A stretch of DNA of 64,000 nt, taken from contig NZ_QKYK01000013.1 of NCBI RefSeq assembly GCF_003426815.1, positions 1 through 64,000 on the forward strand. Reading direction: 5' to 3'. A model generated the notes under the pieces. That model did not search any database, was not told where the DNA came from, and saw nothing but the letters and a program-made list of their open reading frames with translations. This DNA is from Desertimonas flava. Its GTDB lineage: Bacteria > Actinomycetota > Acidimicrobiia > Acidimicrobiales > Ilumatobacteraceae. The stretch's first letter is position 1. Each line of letters starts with the position of its first letter. Position numbers and translations under genes: made by a program. This document shows, in pieces, positions 1 through 8,255 of this stretch.

Positions 1-2
1 GC

Positions 3-212
3 GACCGGATCTCAGTCCGCGTGGGTCTGCTTGCCAGGTCCGCCGAGGCGAGGGGGCTACCGCCCCCTCCCGCACCCCCGACGGAGTCGGATCGTTGATC
101 GGGGGCCGACCGGATCTCAGTCCGCGTGGGTCCGCTTGCCAGGTCCGCCGAGGCGAGGGGGCTACCGCCCCCTCCAGCACCCCCGACGGAGTCGGATCGT
201 TGATCGGGGGCC
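3..212. repeat. Two tandem 105-bp repeats with internal GC hairpin
   Basis: Bases 3-107 and 108-212 are two near-identical 105-bp units (only a few substitutions), followed by a decaying third start (GCCCGGATCTCA). Each unit carries an inverted repeat, GAGGGGGC-TACC-GCCCCCTC, that can form an 8-bp GC stem with a 4-nt loop. The rest of 1-275 shows no convincing gene; a reading frame through it only translates the repeat. The element lies immediately upstream of priA and may continue beyond the left edge. It could be a REP-like intergenic repeat or a double terminator for whatever precedes it. Confidence 0.85.
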
Positions 213-299
213 GCCCGGATCTCATGCCGCCTGGCCCTGCTCGCATGGGCCATTGATGAGAAGCCTGCTGGTGACGTGTTGCGCGGCGATGATGGGAGC

Positions 300-2054
300 G
301 TGACGGCCACTTCACCGTGTCGGGTTCGGGTGTTGCCGGACGTGACGGGGTTGGACAAGCGGTTCGACTATCTCGTTCCGGACGGGATGGCCGTCTCGAT
401 CGGCGACGTCGTCCGGGTACCGCTGCACGGCCGCCGCGTGACGGGCTGGGTGGTCGATCTCGATCCGGACGACGAGGCGGTCGATCCGTCCAAGCTGCAG
501 CCGCTCGTCGCTGTCGTGTCGGCCGGCCCGGCGCCGCACATCATCGAGCTCGCCGAGTGGGCGTCGATCCGCTGGGCCGCGGGACGGCTGCGTCCGTTCC
601 TCGTGACCGCCAGCCCGTCCGTGCGCGTGCGATCGCTGCCCGCGGCGAACCGAAGCGCTCGCCAACTCGTCGGGCCGGGCCCTGTCGGACGGGCCGCGGG
701 GGATCTGATGGACTCGGGCGGTGGCACGCTCGTGCTGCCACCGGCCGTGTCGCCGGTCGAGGCGATCGCCGCGGCCGCCGCCCGCGGCCCGGCGCTGGTG
801 GTGGTCCCATCGGTCGTGCGGGCCGGCGCGATGGCAGCGGCGCTGCGCCGCCGGGGCCTGTCGGTCGCGGTCGTGCCGAAGCAGTGGGCCAACGCCGCCG
901 CCGGGGTGGATGTCGTCATCGGAGCCCGGGCGGCCGCGTGGGCGCCCTGCCCCGGGCTGTCCGCGGTCGTGGTCATCGACGAGCACGACGAGGGGCAGCA
1001 GGAGGAGCGGGCCCCGACGTGGCATGCCCGAGACGTGCTCGTGGAACGAGCGAGGCGGGCCGGGGCCGTGGTCCTGCTCACCTCGCCCAGCCCGACGGTC
1101 GCCGGGGTCGATGCCCTCGCCGGACGCATGGGCCACGTCGACGCCGCGACCTCCCGATCGGGCTGGCCGATCATCGACGTGATCGACCGCAGCGACGAGG
1201 AACCGTGGAAGACGTCGCTCGTCACGTCGGCGCTGATCCGTCACCTGCGCGACGCCGACCACACCGTGGTGTGCGTGCTCAACGCCACCGGCCGGGCCCG
1301 GATCCTCGCCTGCCGGGCCTGCAAGAGCCTGGCCCGTTGCGAGCGGTGCGACGCCGCGGTGAGTCTCGCCGACGATGCGACCTTGGTGTGCCCCCGCTGC
1401 GCGGCGGTCCGCAACCGGGTCTGCCTGTCGTGCGGCGGGTCGTCGTTCGCCAACCTCCGACCCGGTGTGACCCGCCTGCGCGAGGAGCTCGAGGCCGCCG
1501 CCGGCCGTCCCGTCGTGGCCGTCACCGGCCGTGACGACGGTCCGCCCGAGGCGTCGGGCGTGTACGTGGGGACCGAGGCCGTGCTACACCGGGTGCCCCG
1601 CGCCGACGTGGTCGCGTTCCTCGACATCGACCGCGAACTGCTGGCCCCGCGGTACCGGGCCAGCGAGCTGACGATGGCGCTGATCGCCAAGGCGGCGCGG
1701 CTGCTCGGTCCCCGCCAGCGCGGAGGGCGGCTCCTGCTGCAGACGTTCCTTCCCGACCACGCGGTGCTCCGCGCCGCCGTGCTGGCCGATCCGGCCCGGT
1801 TGCTCGACCCGGAGCGCGAACACCGCCGCCTGCTTTCCCTTCCACCGTCGACCGCCCTGGCCGCGGTCAGCGGCACGGGCCGCGACGCGTTGGCTGACGC
1901 CCTCCGGGCCGGGGGACGAGCCGACGTGGGCACGTCCGGCGAGGACTACCTCGTGCGCTCACCCGACTGGACGACCCTGGGTGAGGCGCTCATCGCCGCC
2001 AAGCGCGAGTCGGGATCGAAGGCCCGCATCGTCGTCGACCCGCCACGCGTCTAG
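300..2054 (+). CDS. priA: Primosomal protein N' (PriA), helicase-degenerate actinobacterial type
   Basis: PriA recognises stalled forks and restarts replication. The N-terminal DNA-binding domain is clear (RVLPDVTGLDKRFDYLVP, then the VRVPLHGRRVTGWVV strand region), as is the central zinc-binding cluster with eight cysteines in CxxC pairs (roughly residues 340-385). The ATPase core is degraded: where Walker A (GSGKT) should stand, the protein reads GGGTLVLPPAVSP, while a Walker-B-like VVVIDEHDEG remains. This is known for actinobacterial PriA, which is thought to act without helicase activity. I place the start at the GTG at 300; an in-frame GTG at 276 would add eight residues. The gene order priA-def-fmt is conserved in Actinobacteria, here with a methyltransferase inserted on the other strand. 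Confidence 0.9.
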   Translation: MTATSPCRVRVLPDVTGLDKRFDYLVPDGMAVSIGDVVRVPLHGRRVTGWVVDLDPDDEAVDPSKLQPLVAVVSAGPAPHIIELAEWASIRWAAGRLRPFLVTASPSVRVRSLPAANRSARQLVGPGPVGRAAGDLMDSGGGTLVLPPAVSPVEAIAAAAARGPALVVVPSVVRAGAMAAALRRRGLSVAVVPKQWANAAAGVDVVIGARAAAWAPCPGLSAVVVIDEHDEGQQEERAPTWHARDVLVERARRAGAVVLLTSPSPTVAGVDALAGRMGHVDAATSRSGWPIIDVIDRSDEEPWKTSLVTSALIRHLRDADHTVVCVLNATGRARILACRACKSLARCERCDAAVSLADDATLVCPRCAAVRNRVCLSCGGSSFANLRPGVTRLREELEAAAGRPVVAVTGRDDGPPEASGVYVGTEAVLHRVPRADVVAFLDIDRELLAPRYRASELTMALIAKAARLLGPRQRGGRLLLQTFLPDHAVLRAAVLADPARLLDPEREHRRLLSLPPSTALAAVSGTGRDALADALRAGGRADVGTSGEDYLVRSPDWTTLGEALIAAKRESGSKARIVVDPPRV

Positions 2055-2127
2055 CGCGAACCGTGAGCGGAGCACGCGGAACCCTGCCTTCGCAGCGCAC
2101 ACATCGCCGACGCGGCGGTCGTCGTGC

Positions 2128-2718
2128 TCACGACGTCCGGCTGAGCAGCAGGCGGTAGCCCTTCGCCGCGGCGATGCGCTCGGTGGGCCAGCCCTGCTCG
2201 GTGAGCCAGCGCTGCAACGAGTCCGATCCGAGGTGCTTCTGCACGACGAGCACGGCCTGCCCGTCCGGGGTGAGCAGCCCGAACCAGCGACGGAGCAGGT
2301 CGTGCAGCGCCGGCTTGCCGATCCGGATCGGTGGGTTCGACCAGATGAGGTCGAAGCGGATGGCCGCGTCGACGGCGTCGGGCGCCAGCACCTCCACGTT
2401 GTCGATGGCGTTGGCGGCGGCGTTGCGCGCGCACAGCTCGCGCGCCCGTTCGTTGACGTCGACGGCGATCACACGCGCCGCCGGGGCGCGGCGGGCGAGC
2501 ATCAGGGCGATGGCGCCGGTTCCGCACCCGAGATCGAGGAACGTGCCCTGGGCCGGCGGGAGCGGCGCCTGCTTGAGCAAGAGGGCGGTTCCGGCGTCGA
2601 GCGCGCCGTGGCTGAAGACGCCCCGATCGGTCGTGAGGCGCACCGGCCCGCCGAGGCCGCGCACGACGACCTCGCGCTCGGCCGACGGCACCACGGGTTG
2701 CTCTTCGAAGTACTGCAT
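2128..2718 (-). CDS. RsmC-like class I SAM-dependent methyltransferase
   Basis: A 196-residue protein matching the C-terminal catalytic half of RsmC/RlmG-type rRNA guanine-N2 methyltransferases (MTS domain). It has the SAM-binding glycine motif FLDLGCGTGAIAL, an acidic strand end VIAVDVNERA, and the base-flipping motif NPP within DLIWSNPPIR. The preceding VRLTTDRGVFSHGALDAGT is typical of this family. The ATG at 2718 is preceded by an AAGAGGA ribosome-binding site, so a longer frame extending antisense through def is rejected. It is transcribed convergently with priA and divergently from def. The exact rRNA or small-molecule target is not shown by sequence. Confidence 0.85.
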   Translation of the reverse strand: MQYFEEQPVVPSAEREVVVRGLGGPVRLTTDRGVFSHGALDAGTALLLKQAPLPPAQGTFLDLGCGTGAIALMLARRAPAARVIAVDVNERARELCARNAAANAIDNVEVLAPDAVDAAIRFDLIWSNPPIRIGKPALHDLLRRWFGLLTPDGQAVLVVQKHLGSDSLQRWLTEQGWPTERIAAAKGYRLLLSRTS

Positions 2719-2802
2719 AGACGTCCTCTTCGTTCCCGGCCACGCACGCCGGGTCTGCGGGCAGGCCACCCTGTCCGGCCGATCAGCTCGTATCCTGGCA
2801 GC

Positions 2803-3333
2803 GTGGCCCAGAAGATCCGCACGTTCGGCGACCCCGTCCTGAAGACGAAGGCGTCTCCCGTCGACGATGTCGACGGCAAGGCCATCCGTCTCGTCGACGA
2901 GATGTTCAAGACGCTGTTCACGAGCGGCAACGGGCTGGCCCTGGCCGCCCCGCAGATCGGTGTGCAGAAGCAGGTCGTGGTGTGGGACCTCGGTGATGAT
3001 CCTCAGGCGATCTTCAACCCCGAGGTCACCGAGTCCGACGGTGAGTGGCTCTACGAGGAAGGCTGCCTGTCCATCCCCGGTCTGTACGTCGAGATCGCCC
3101 GCCCGAAGACGGTGCTGGTCACCGGCATCGACGTCAACGGCGAGCATGTGCAGCGCGAGGTCGACGAGCTCGAGGCCCGGATGTTCCAGCACGAGATCGA
3201 CCACCTCAACGGCGTCTTGATGTTCGACCGCATGACGCCCGAGCAGCGCAAGGAAGCGATGGCCGAATACCGCCGACTCACCGAGGACGGCGACAACGGC
3301 AACGGCCCGCGTCGCCGCCTCCGCCTGCGCTAG
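2803..3333 (+). CDS. def: Peptide deformylase
   Basis: Removes the N-formyl group from nascent proteins in the cytoplasm. All three catalytic motifs are intact in the 176-residue product: GNGLALAAPQIG (motif 1), EGCLS with metal-ligand Cys88, and HEIDH with His130, Glu131 and His134. The GTG start at 2803 gives the normal N-terminus (AQKIRTFGDPVL); the frame is open much further upstream but that part is antisense to the methyltransferase. A TATCCT -10-like box ends 6 nt before the GTG, suggesting a leaderless mRNA. Seven bases separate it from fmt, so the two are surely co-transcribed and do opposite steps of the formyl-Met cycle. Confidence 0.96.
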   Translation: MAQKIRTFGDPVLKTKASPVDDVDGKAIRLVDEMFKTLFTSGNGLALAAPQIGVQKQVVVWDLGDDPQAIFNPEVTESDGEWLYEEGCLSIPGLYVEIARPKTVLVTGIDVNGEHVQREVDELEARMFQHEIDHLNGVLMFDRMTPEQRKEAMAEYRRLTEDGDNGNGPRRRLRLR

Positions 3334-3340
3334 CCACCAG

Positions 3341-4228
3341 ATGGCGTCACGCCGGATCGTCTTTCTCGGCACCCCGGAGATGGCGGTTCCGCCGCTTCGA
3401 GCGTTGCATGCCGCTGGTCACGAGATCGCCCTCGTCGTCAGCCAGCCCGATCGCCGGCGCGGACGCGGTGGCGCGACCTCGCCGAGCCCGGTGAAGGCCG
3501 CGGCCCTCGAGCTCGGCCTCCCGGTCACCGACCGCGTCGACGACATCGTCGACCTCGCCGCGGACGCGCCGGTCGACCTCGGCGTGGTGGTCGCCTTCGG
3601 GCGATTGATCAAGGCCCACGTCCTCGACGCGGTCCCGATGGTGAACGTGCACTTCAGCCTGTTGCCGCGCTGGCGCGGCGCCGCCCCCGTGGAGCGCGCC
3701 CTGCTCGCCGGCGACACCGAGACCGGCGTCTGCATCATGGACGTCGAGGAGACGCTGGACACCGGTGCCGTGTACGCCAGCGAGACGGTGGCGATCGGAG
3801 CCGACACGACTGCGGAGCAGTTGCGGACAGAGCTCGTCACCGTGGGCACACGCCTGCTCGTCGACGTGCTGGCCGCCGATCCCCTTCCGGTGCCGGTACC
3901 CCAGCTCGGTGAGCCGACGTACGCCGCCAAGATCGACCCGGGGGAGTGGCGCATCGACTGGACGCAGCCGGCCGAGACGGTCCATCGCTGGGTGCGCGCC
4001 GGCCACGCCTGGACGACGTTCCGCGGCAAGCGCCTGCGGATCCTCTCCGCCGAGCTCACGACCTCGCCGTCCGTCGGCGGCGCCGGAACGTTGCAGGACG
4101 GCGTGATCGTGGCGGCTGGGGGCGCTGTCCGGCCGGTCACCGTGCAGCCAGAGGGCAAGGGGCCGATGGCGTGGGCGGCCTTCGCCAACGGGGCCCGGCC
4201 GGCGCCGGGCGAGCGCTTCGGCGACTGA
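3341..4228 (+). CDS. fmt: Methionyl-tRNA formyltransferase
   Basis: Transfers a formyl group from 10-formyl-THF to initiator Met-tRNA. The 295-residue protein starts with RIVFLGTPEMAVPPLRAL, and contains the formyl-transferase core VNVHFSLLPRWRGAAPVERAL with the catalytic Asn/His, then the metal-site region GVCIMDVEETLDTGAVY. The C-terminal OB-like domain follows (YAAKIDPGEWRIDW). Length is slightly below the E. coli protein (about 315), mainly through a shorter C-terminus. It lies 7 bp after def and is closed by a hairpin at 4248-4278. Confidence 0.96.
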   Translation: MASRRIVFLGTPEMAVPPLRALHAAGHEIALVVSQPDRRRGRGGATSPSPVKAAALELGLPVTDRVDDIVDLAADAPVDLGVVVAFGRLIKAHVLDAVPMVNVHFSLLPRWRGAAPVERALLAGDTETGVCIMDVEETLDTGAVYASETVAIGADTTAEQLRTELVTVGTRLLVDVLAADPLPVPVPQLGEPTYAAKIDPGEWRIDWTQPAETVHRWVRAGHAWTTFRGKRLRILSAELTTSPSVGGAGTLQDGVIVAAGGAVRPVTVQPEGKGPMAWAAFANGARPAPGERFGD

Positions 4229-4247
4229 CCCGCCGCCCGGCGGGCAC

Positions 4248-4278
4248 CTGACGGGGCGTGCCAGGCACATCCCGTCAG
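4248..4278 (+). terminator. Hairpin after fmt, CTGACGG/CCGTCAG family
   Basis: Perfect 8-bp arms CTGACGGG (4248-4255) and CCCGTCAG (4271-4278) enclose a loop that itself contains the dyad GTGCC-A-GGCAC (4258-4268). There is no T-tract, as is common in high-GC actinobacteria. It lies 20 bp after the fmt stop and before the ppdK promoter. Hairpins with the same arms occur after two other genes in this window. Confidence 0.6.
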
Positions 4279-4370
4279 TGGCGTCCCAGCATCGTCGCGA
4301 TCTCGACGAATTCGTTTGGGCGTCCGAGCTTCACCATCCGCCAGCGATCTCCCTCGTAGACTCGATCGTC

Positions 4371-7025
4371 GTGCCGTACGTCTACGCATTCGACCACAAG
4401 CATCGCCGTCCTCCGATGGAGTACAAGGATCTGCTCGGCGGTAAGGGAGCCAACCTCGCCGAGATGACGAGCGTGCTCAAGCTTCCGGTACCCGGCGGCT
4501 TCACGATCTCCACCGACGCCTGCCGCGCCTACCTCGCTGGCGGCTGGCCCGCCGGCCTCGACGACGAGATCGCCGCCCAGGTTGCCAAGCTCGAGGACCA
4601 GATGGGCCGCAAGCTCGGGGACCCGGACGACCCGCTGCTCGTCAGCGTGCGCTCGGGCGCCAAGTTCTCCATGCCGGGCATGATGGACACCGTCTTGAAC
4701 CTCGGTCTCAACGACAAGAGCGTCAAGGGTCTCGCCGCGTCCACCGGCGACGAGCGCTTCGCCTACGACTCGTACCGCCGCTTCATCTCGATGTACGGCC
4801 GAATCGTGCTCGACATCGACGGCGCGCTCTTCGAGCACCCCTTCGAGGAGGCCAAGAAGTCGGCCGGTGTCTCCAACGACGCCGAGCTCACGGCGTCCGC
4901 GCTGAAGGCGCTCTGCACGGAGTACAAGGCGGTCGTCAAGTCGGCCACCGGCAAGGCCTTCCCGCAGGATCCGATCAAGCAGCTGCGCGGTGCGGTCGAG
5001 GCCGTGTTCTCCAGCTGGAACGGCGCTCGGGCCATCGCCTACCGCGTCCGTGAGCGCATCAGCCACGACCTCGGCACCGCCGTCAACGTCCAGGCCATGG
5101 TCTTCGGCAACCGAGACGACAACTCCGGCACCGGCGTGGGCTTCACCCGCAACGCGGCCACGGGCGAGAACAAGCCGTACGGTGACTTCCTCGTCAACGC
5201 CCAGGGCGAGGACGTGGTGGCCGGCATCCGCAACACCGAGGATCTCGACGCCCTCAAGAAGCACTTCCCGGCGATCCACGGCGAGCTGCTCGACATCTTC
5301 GCCCGCCTCGAGCGTCACTACCAGGACATGTGCGACACCGAGTTCACCATCGAGCAGGGCAAGCTCTGGATGCTCCAGACGCGTATCGGCAAGCGCACCG
5401 GGGCCGCCGCTCTGAGGATGGCCGTCGACATGACGAAGGGGTCGGGCAAGGGCGACAAGAGGTGGAAGATCTCCAAGGCCGAGGCGCTCGGCCGCGTCAC
5501 GGCCGACCACCTCGACCAGGTGCTGCACCCGCAGCTCACCGGTGACTTCACGGCGATCGCCAAGGGCCTCGCGGCGTCGCCGGGCGCCGCGGTCGGCAAG
5601 GTGTACTTCACCGCCGACGAGGCCGAGGCCGCCGCGGCGCGCGGTGAAGACGTCATCCTCGTCCGCAACGAGACGAGCCCCGAGGACGTTCACGGCATGA
5701 TGGTCTCCAAGGGCATCCTCACGTCGCGCGGCGGTCTCGTCAGCCACGCCGCCGTCGTCGCCCGCGGTTGGGGCACCCCGGCCGTCGTCGGCGCCGAGTC
5801 GGTGAAGATCTCCGGCAAGCAGTTCACCGCCGGCAACGCCACCGTCAAGGAGGGTGACGTCATCTCGATCGACGGTTCTTCGGGCGAGGTCATCGTCGGT
5901 GCCGTCGAGTTGAAGAACGCCGAACCGCCGGCCGAGTTCAATACGATCCTCGGCTGGGCCGACCAGATCCGCAGGGGCAAGCTCGGGGTTCGCGCCAACG
6001 CCGACACCGGCGAGGACGCCACGGTGGCCCGCGAGCTCGGCGCCGAGGGCATCGGACTGTGCCGCACCGAGCACATGTTCCTCGCCCCCGACCGCCTGCC
6101 GGTCGTGCGCAAGATGATCCTCGCCTCCACGCCCGACGAGGAGAACGAGGCGCTCGCCGAACTGCTCGACGTGCAGCGCGCCGACTTCACCGAGGTGCTC
6201 AGCGCGATGGACGGGCTGCCCGTCACCGTGCGTCTCCTCGACCCGCCGCTCCACGAGTTCCTCCCCTCCATCGAGGAACTGCACATCAAGCAGGCCACGA
6301 GCGGCCTGTCCAGCGAGGAGCAGAAGCTCCTCGCCGCCGCCGAGACGTGGGCCGAGCACAACCCGATGATCGGCACGCGCGGCGTTCGCCTCGGCGTGAT
6401 CAAGCCCAAGCTGTACGGGATGCAGGTGCGGGCCCTGCTCGAGGCCGCGAAGAACCTCCGCAAGCAGGGCAAGAACCCGATCGTCGAGGTGATGATCCCC
6501 CTCACGGTGACCCGTGAGGAGCTCGCCCTGGCCCGCGGCTGGGTGCAGGAGGAGATCGACCGGGCAAACAAGGGCGTGAAGAACCCGCCGAACGTCACGA
6601 TCGGCACGATGATCGAAACGCCGCGCGCGGCCGTCCGCGCGGACGAGATCGCCGAGGTCTCGGACTTCTTCTCGTTCGGCACCAACGACCTCACGCAGAT
6701 GACGTTCGGCTTCTCCCGCGACGACGTCGAGAGCCGCATGATGCCCGCCTACCTCGAACAGGGTCTGCTCAAGCGCAACCCGTTCGAGACCATCGACCAG
6801 AGCGGTGTCGGCGAGCTCGTGAAGCTCGGCGCCGAGCGCGGCCGGGCGACGGACAAGAAGCTCAAGCTCGGCGTCTGCGGCGAGCACGGTGGTGACCCCG
6901 AGTCGATCGCCCTGTTCTACGAGGCCGGTCTCGACTACGTGAGCTGCTCGCCCTTCCGCGTGCCGATCGCTCGCCTCGCCGCGGCGCAGGCCGTGGTCGG
7001 TGCGAGCACCAGTACCACCAAGTAG
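4371..7025 (+). CDS. ppdK: Pyruvate, phosphate dikinase
   Basis: Interconverts pyruvate, ATP and Pi with PEP, AMP and PPi; gluconeogenic or glycolytic depending on conditions. The 884-residue length is normal. The N-terminal ATP-grasp domain begins YAFDHKH...LLGGKGANLAEM; the swivelling domain has the phosphohistidine motif GGLVSHAAVVARGWGTPAVVG with His459; the C-terminal PEP domain ends with GVCGEHGGDPESIALF including Cys836. I choose the GTG at 4371 because it gives the usual VPYVYAFDHKH N-terminus and because a TAGACT box ends 8 nt upstream; the open frame to 4278 would start inside the terminator hairpin. Confidence 0.96.
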   Translation: MPYVYAFDHKHRRPPMEYKDLLGGKGANLAEMTSVLKLPVPGGFTISTDACRAYLAGGWPAGLDDEIAAQVAKLEDQMGRKLGDPDDPLLVSVRSGAKFSMPGMMDTVLNLGLNDKSVKGLAASTGDERFAYDSYRRFISMYGRIVLDIDGALFEHPFEEAKKSAGVSNDAELTASALKALCTEYKAVVKSATGKAFPQDPIKQLRGAVEAVFSSWNGARAIAYRVRERISHDLGTAVNVQAMVFGNRDDNSGTGVGFTRNAATGENKPYGDFLVNAQGEDVVAGIRNTEDLDALKKHFPAIHGELLDIFARLERHYQDMCDTEFTIEQGKLWMLQTRIGKRTGAAALRMAVDMTKGSGKGDKRWKISKAEALGRVTADHLDQVLHPQLTGDFTAIAKGLAASPGAAVGKVYFTADEAEAAAARGEDVILVRNETSPEDVHGMMVSKGILTSRGGLVSHAAVVARGWGTPAVVGAESVKISGKQFTAGNATVKEGDVISIDGSSGEVIVGAVELKNAEPPAEFNTILGWADQIRRGKLGVRANADTGEDATVARELGAEGIGLCRTEHMFLAPDRLPVVRKMILASTPDEENEALAELLDVQRADFTEVLSAMDGLPVTVRLLDPPLHEFLPSIEELHIKQATSGLSSEEQKLLAAAETWAEHNPMIGTRGVRLGVIKPKLYGMQVRALLEAAKNLRKQGKNPIVEVMIPLTVTREELALARGWVQEEIDRANKGVKNPPNVTIGTMIETPRAAVRADEIAEVSDFFSFGTNDLTQMTFGFSRDDVESRMMPAYLEQGLLKRNPFETIDQSGVGELVKLGAERGRATDKKLKLGVCGEHGGDPESIALFYEAGLDYVSCSPFRVPIARLAAAQAVVGASTSTTK

Positions 7026-7064
7026 CACCACGACCCACGAAGGCCCGAGTAGGACCCACCACCG

Positions 7065-8174
7065 ATGTTCCTGATTGCGTCCAGCGACCGGAGTTCGAAC
7101 TTCGTCGACATCAACGTTCACGCGTGGCAGTGGTTGGTCCTGCTCGGGCTCATCGTGGCCCTCCTCCTCGTCGACCTCCTGGTGTTCCACCGGGAGGCCC
7201 ACGAGATCAACACCAAGGAAGCGGCCATCGAGTCCGCCGCCTGGATCTCCGTCGGCGTGGCCTTCTCGCTGGTGGTGCTGTGGTGGTTCGGCGGGGCGGC
7301 GACGGGTGAGTACGTCTCGGGCTATCTGATCGAGAAGAGCCTGAGCATCGACAACGTCTTCGTGTGGGCGTTGCTGATGAGCTACTTCAAGGTGCCGCAG
7401 AAGTACCAGCACCGCGTGCTGTTCTGGGGCATCTTCGGCGCCCTGGTCATGCGGGCGATCTTCATCTTCGCCGGGGTGGCGATCATCGAGCGCTTCGAAT
7501 GGGTCCTGTACATCTTCGGCGCCTTCTTGCTGTTCACGGCGGGCCGCATGCTGGTCTCGGGCGACGACGAGGTCGATCCGGGCAACAGCAAGGTGCTCAA
7601 GCTCGTCAACCGGATCGTGCCGAGCACGGACAAGCTCGACGGCCCGCACCTGTTCACCAAGGTCAACGGCAAGCGGCTGGCCACGCCGCTGTTCGCCGTG
7701 CTGCTGCTCGTCGAGGCCACCGACGTCGTCTTCGCCGTCGACAGCGTGCCCGCCGTACTCGCCGTGAGCCACGAGCAGTTCCTCGTGTTCTCGTCGAACG
7801 CCTTCGCCATCCTCGGCCTGCGGGCCCTGTACTTCCTGCTCGCCGACCTGCACAACCGGTTCAAGTACCTGCAGACCGGCCTGGCGATCATCCTGGCGTT
7901 CGTCGGCGTGAAGATGATCCTCTCGCAGGCGCCGCTGCACTACCACATGCCGACGTGGATCTCACTGCCGGTGATCGGCCTCATCCTCGCCGTGTCGATC
8001 ATCGTGTCGCTGAAGGCGACGCCTGATCCCGACGACCACTTCCCGCACCAGATCCACGACGAGGCCGGTCCCGCCGACGACGCCCGTACCGACGGCGCGG
8101 TGGCCGAGGCCGTCGGGGACGCCACCGACGACGACCCGGCCACCGACCCCACGGTCACCGGCGACCACGCCTGA
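7065..8174 (+). CDS. TerC/Alx family integral membrane protein
   Basis: A 369-residue multi-pass membrane protein of the TerC family, members of which are linked to tellurite resistance, pH response and manganese export. It shows about nine hydrophobic segments and the family core GYLIEKSLSIDNVFVWALLMSYFKVP, followed by RVLFWGIFGALVMR and the second acidic site LLVEATDVVFAVDSVPAVLAVS; the acidic residues in membrane helices are the presumed cation path. The C-terminus (from about residue 320) is an acidic, disordered, Asp/Ala-rich tail. It starts 39 nt after ppdK and may be co-transcribed with it. No yybP-ykoY-type leader fits in the short gap. Confidence 0.9.
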   Translation: MFLIASSDRSSNFVDINVHAWQWLVLLGLIVALLLVDLLVFHREAHEINTKEAAIESAAWISVGVAFSLVVLWWFGGAATGEYVSGYLIEKSLSIDNVFVWALLMSYFKVPQKYQHRVLFWGIFGALVMRAIFIFAGVAIIERFEWVLYIFGAFLLFTAGRMLVSGDDEVDPGNSKVLKLVNRIVPSTDKLDGPHLFTKVNGKRLATPLFAVLLLVEATDVVFAVDSVPAVLAVSHEQFLVFSSNAFAILGLRALYFLLADLHNRFKYLQTGLAIILAFVGVKMILSQAPLHYHMPTWISLPVIGLILAVSIIVSLKATPDPDDHFPHQIHDEAGPADDARTDGAVAEAVGDATDDDPATDPTVTGDHA

Positions 8175-8183
8175 TCCGTCACG

Positions 8184-8200
8184 CCGGGCGATCGGCCCGG
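8184..8200 (+). terminator. Weak GC hairpin after the TerC gene
   Basis: CCGGGC (8184-8189) and GCCCGG (8195-8200) form a 6-bp stem with a 5-nt loop, 10 bp after the TerC stop. The stem is short and lacks a T-tract, so terminator function is tentative. Confidence 0.35.
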
Positions 8201-8255
8201 GTCATCCCGCCAGCGTGCGCCGGGTCGGCGTGCGCTGCGGGCACAATGTGTCGTC

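Noticed and set aside
31-303. Open frame through the left-edge repeats
   Set aside because: It only translates the 105-bp tandem repeat, giving the same peptide twice, with no protein-like character.
2128-3372. Single 414-residue methyltransferase gene
   Set aside because: The extra N-terminal 218 residues are antisense to def; the ATG at 2718 has a good ribosome-binding site and gives the complete family domain.
4275-7946. 1223-codon antisense frame opposite ppdK and terC
   Set aside because: Low-complexity His/Asp/Glu/Arg/Leu composition typical of antisense frames in high-GC DNA; both sense genes are unmistakable.
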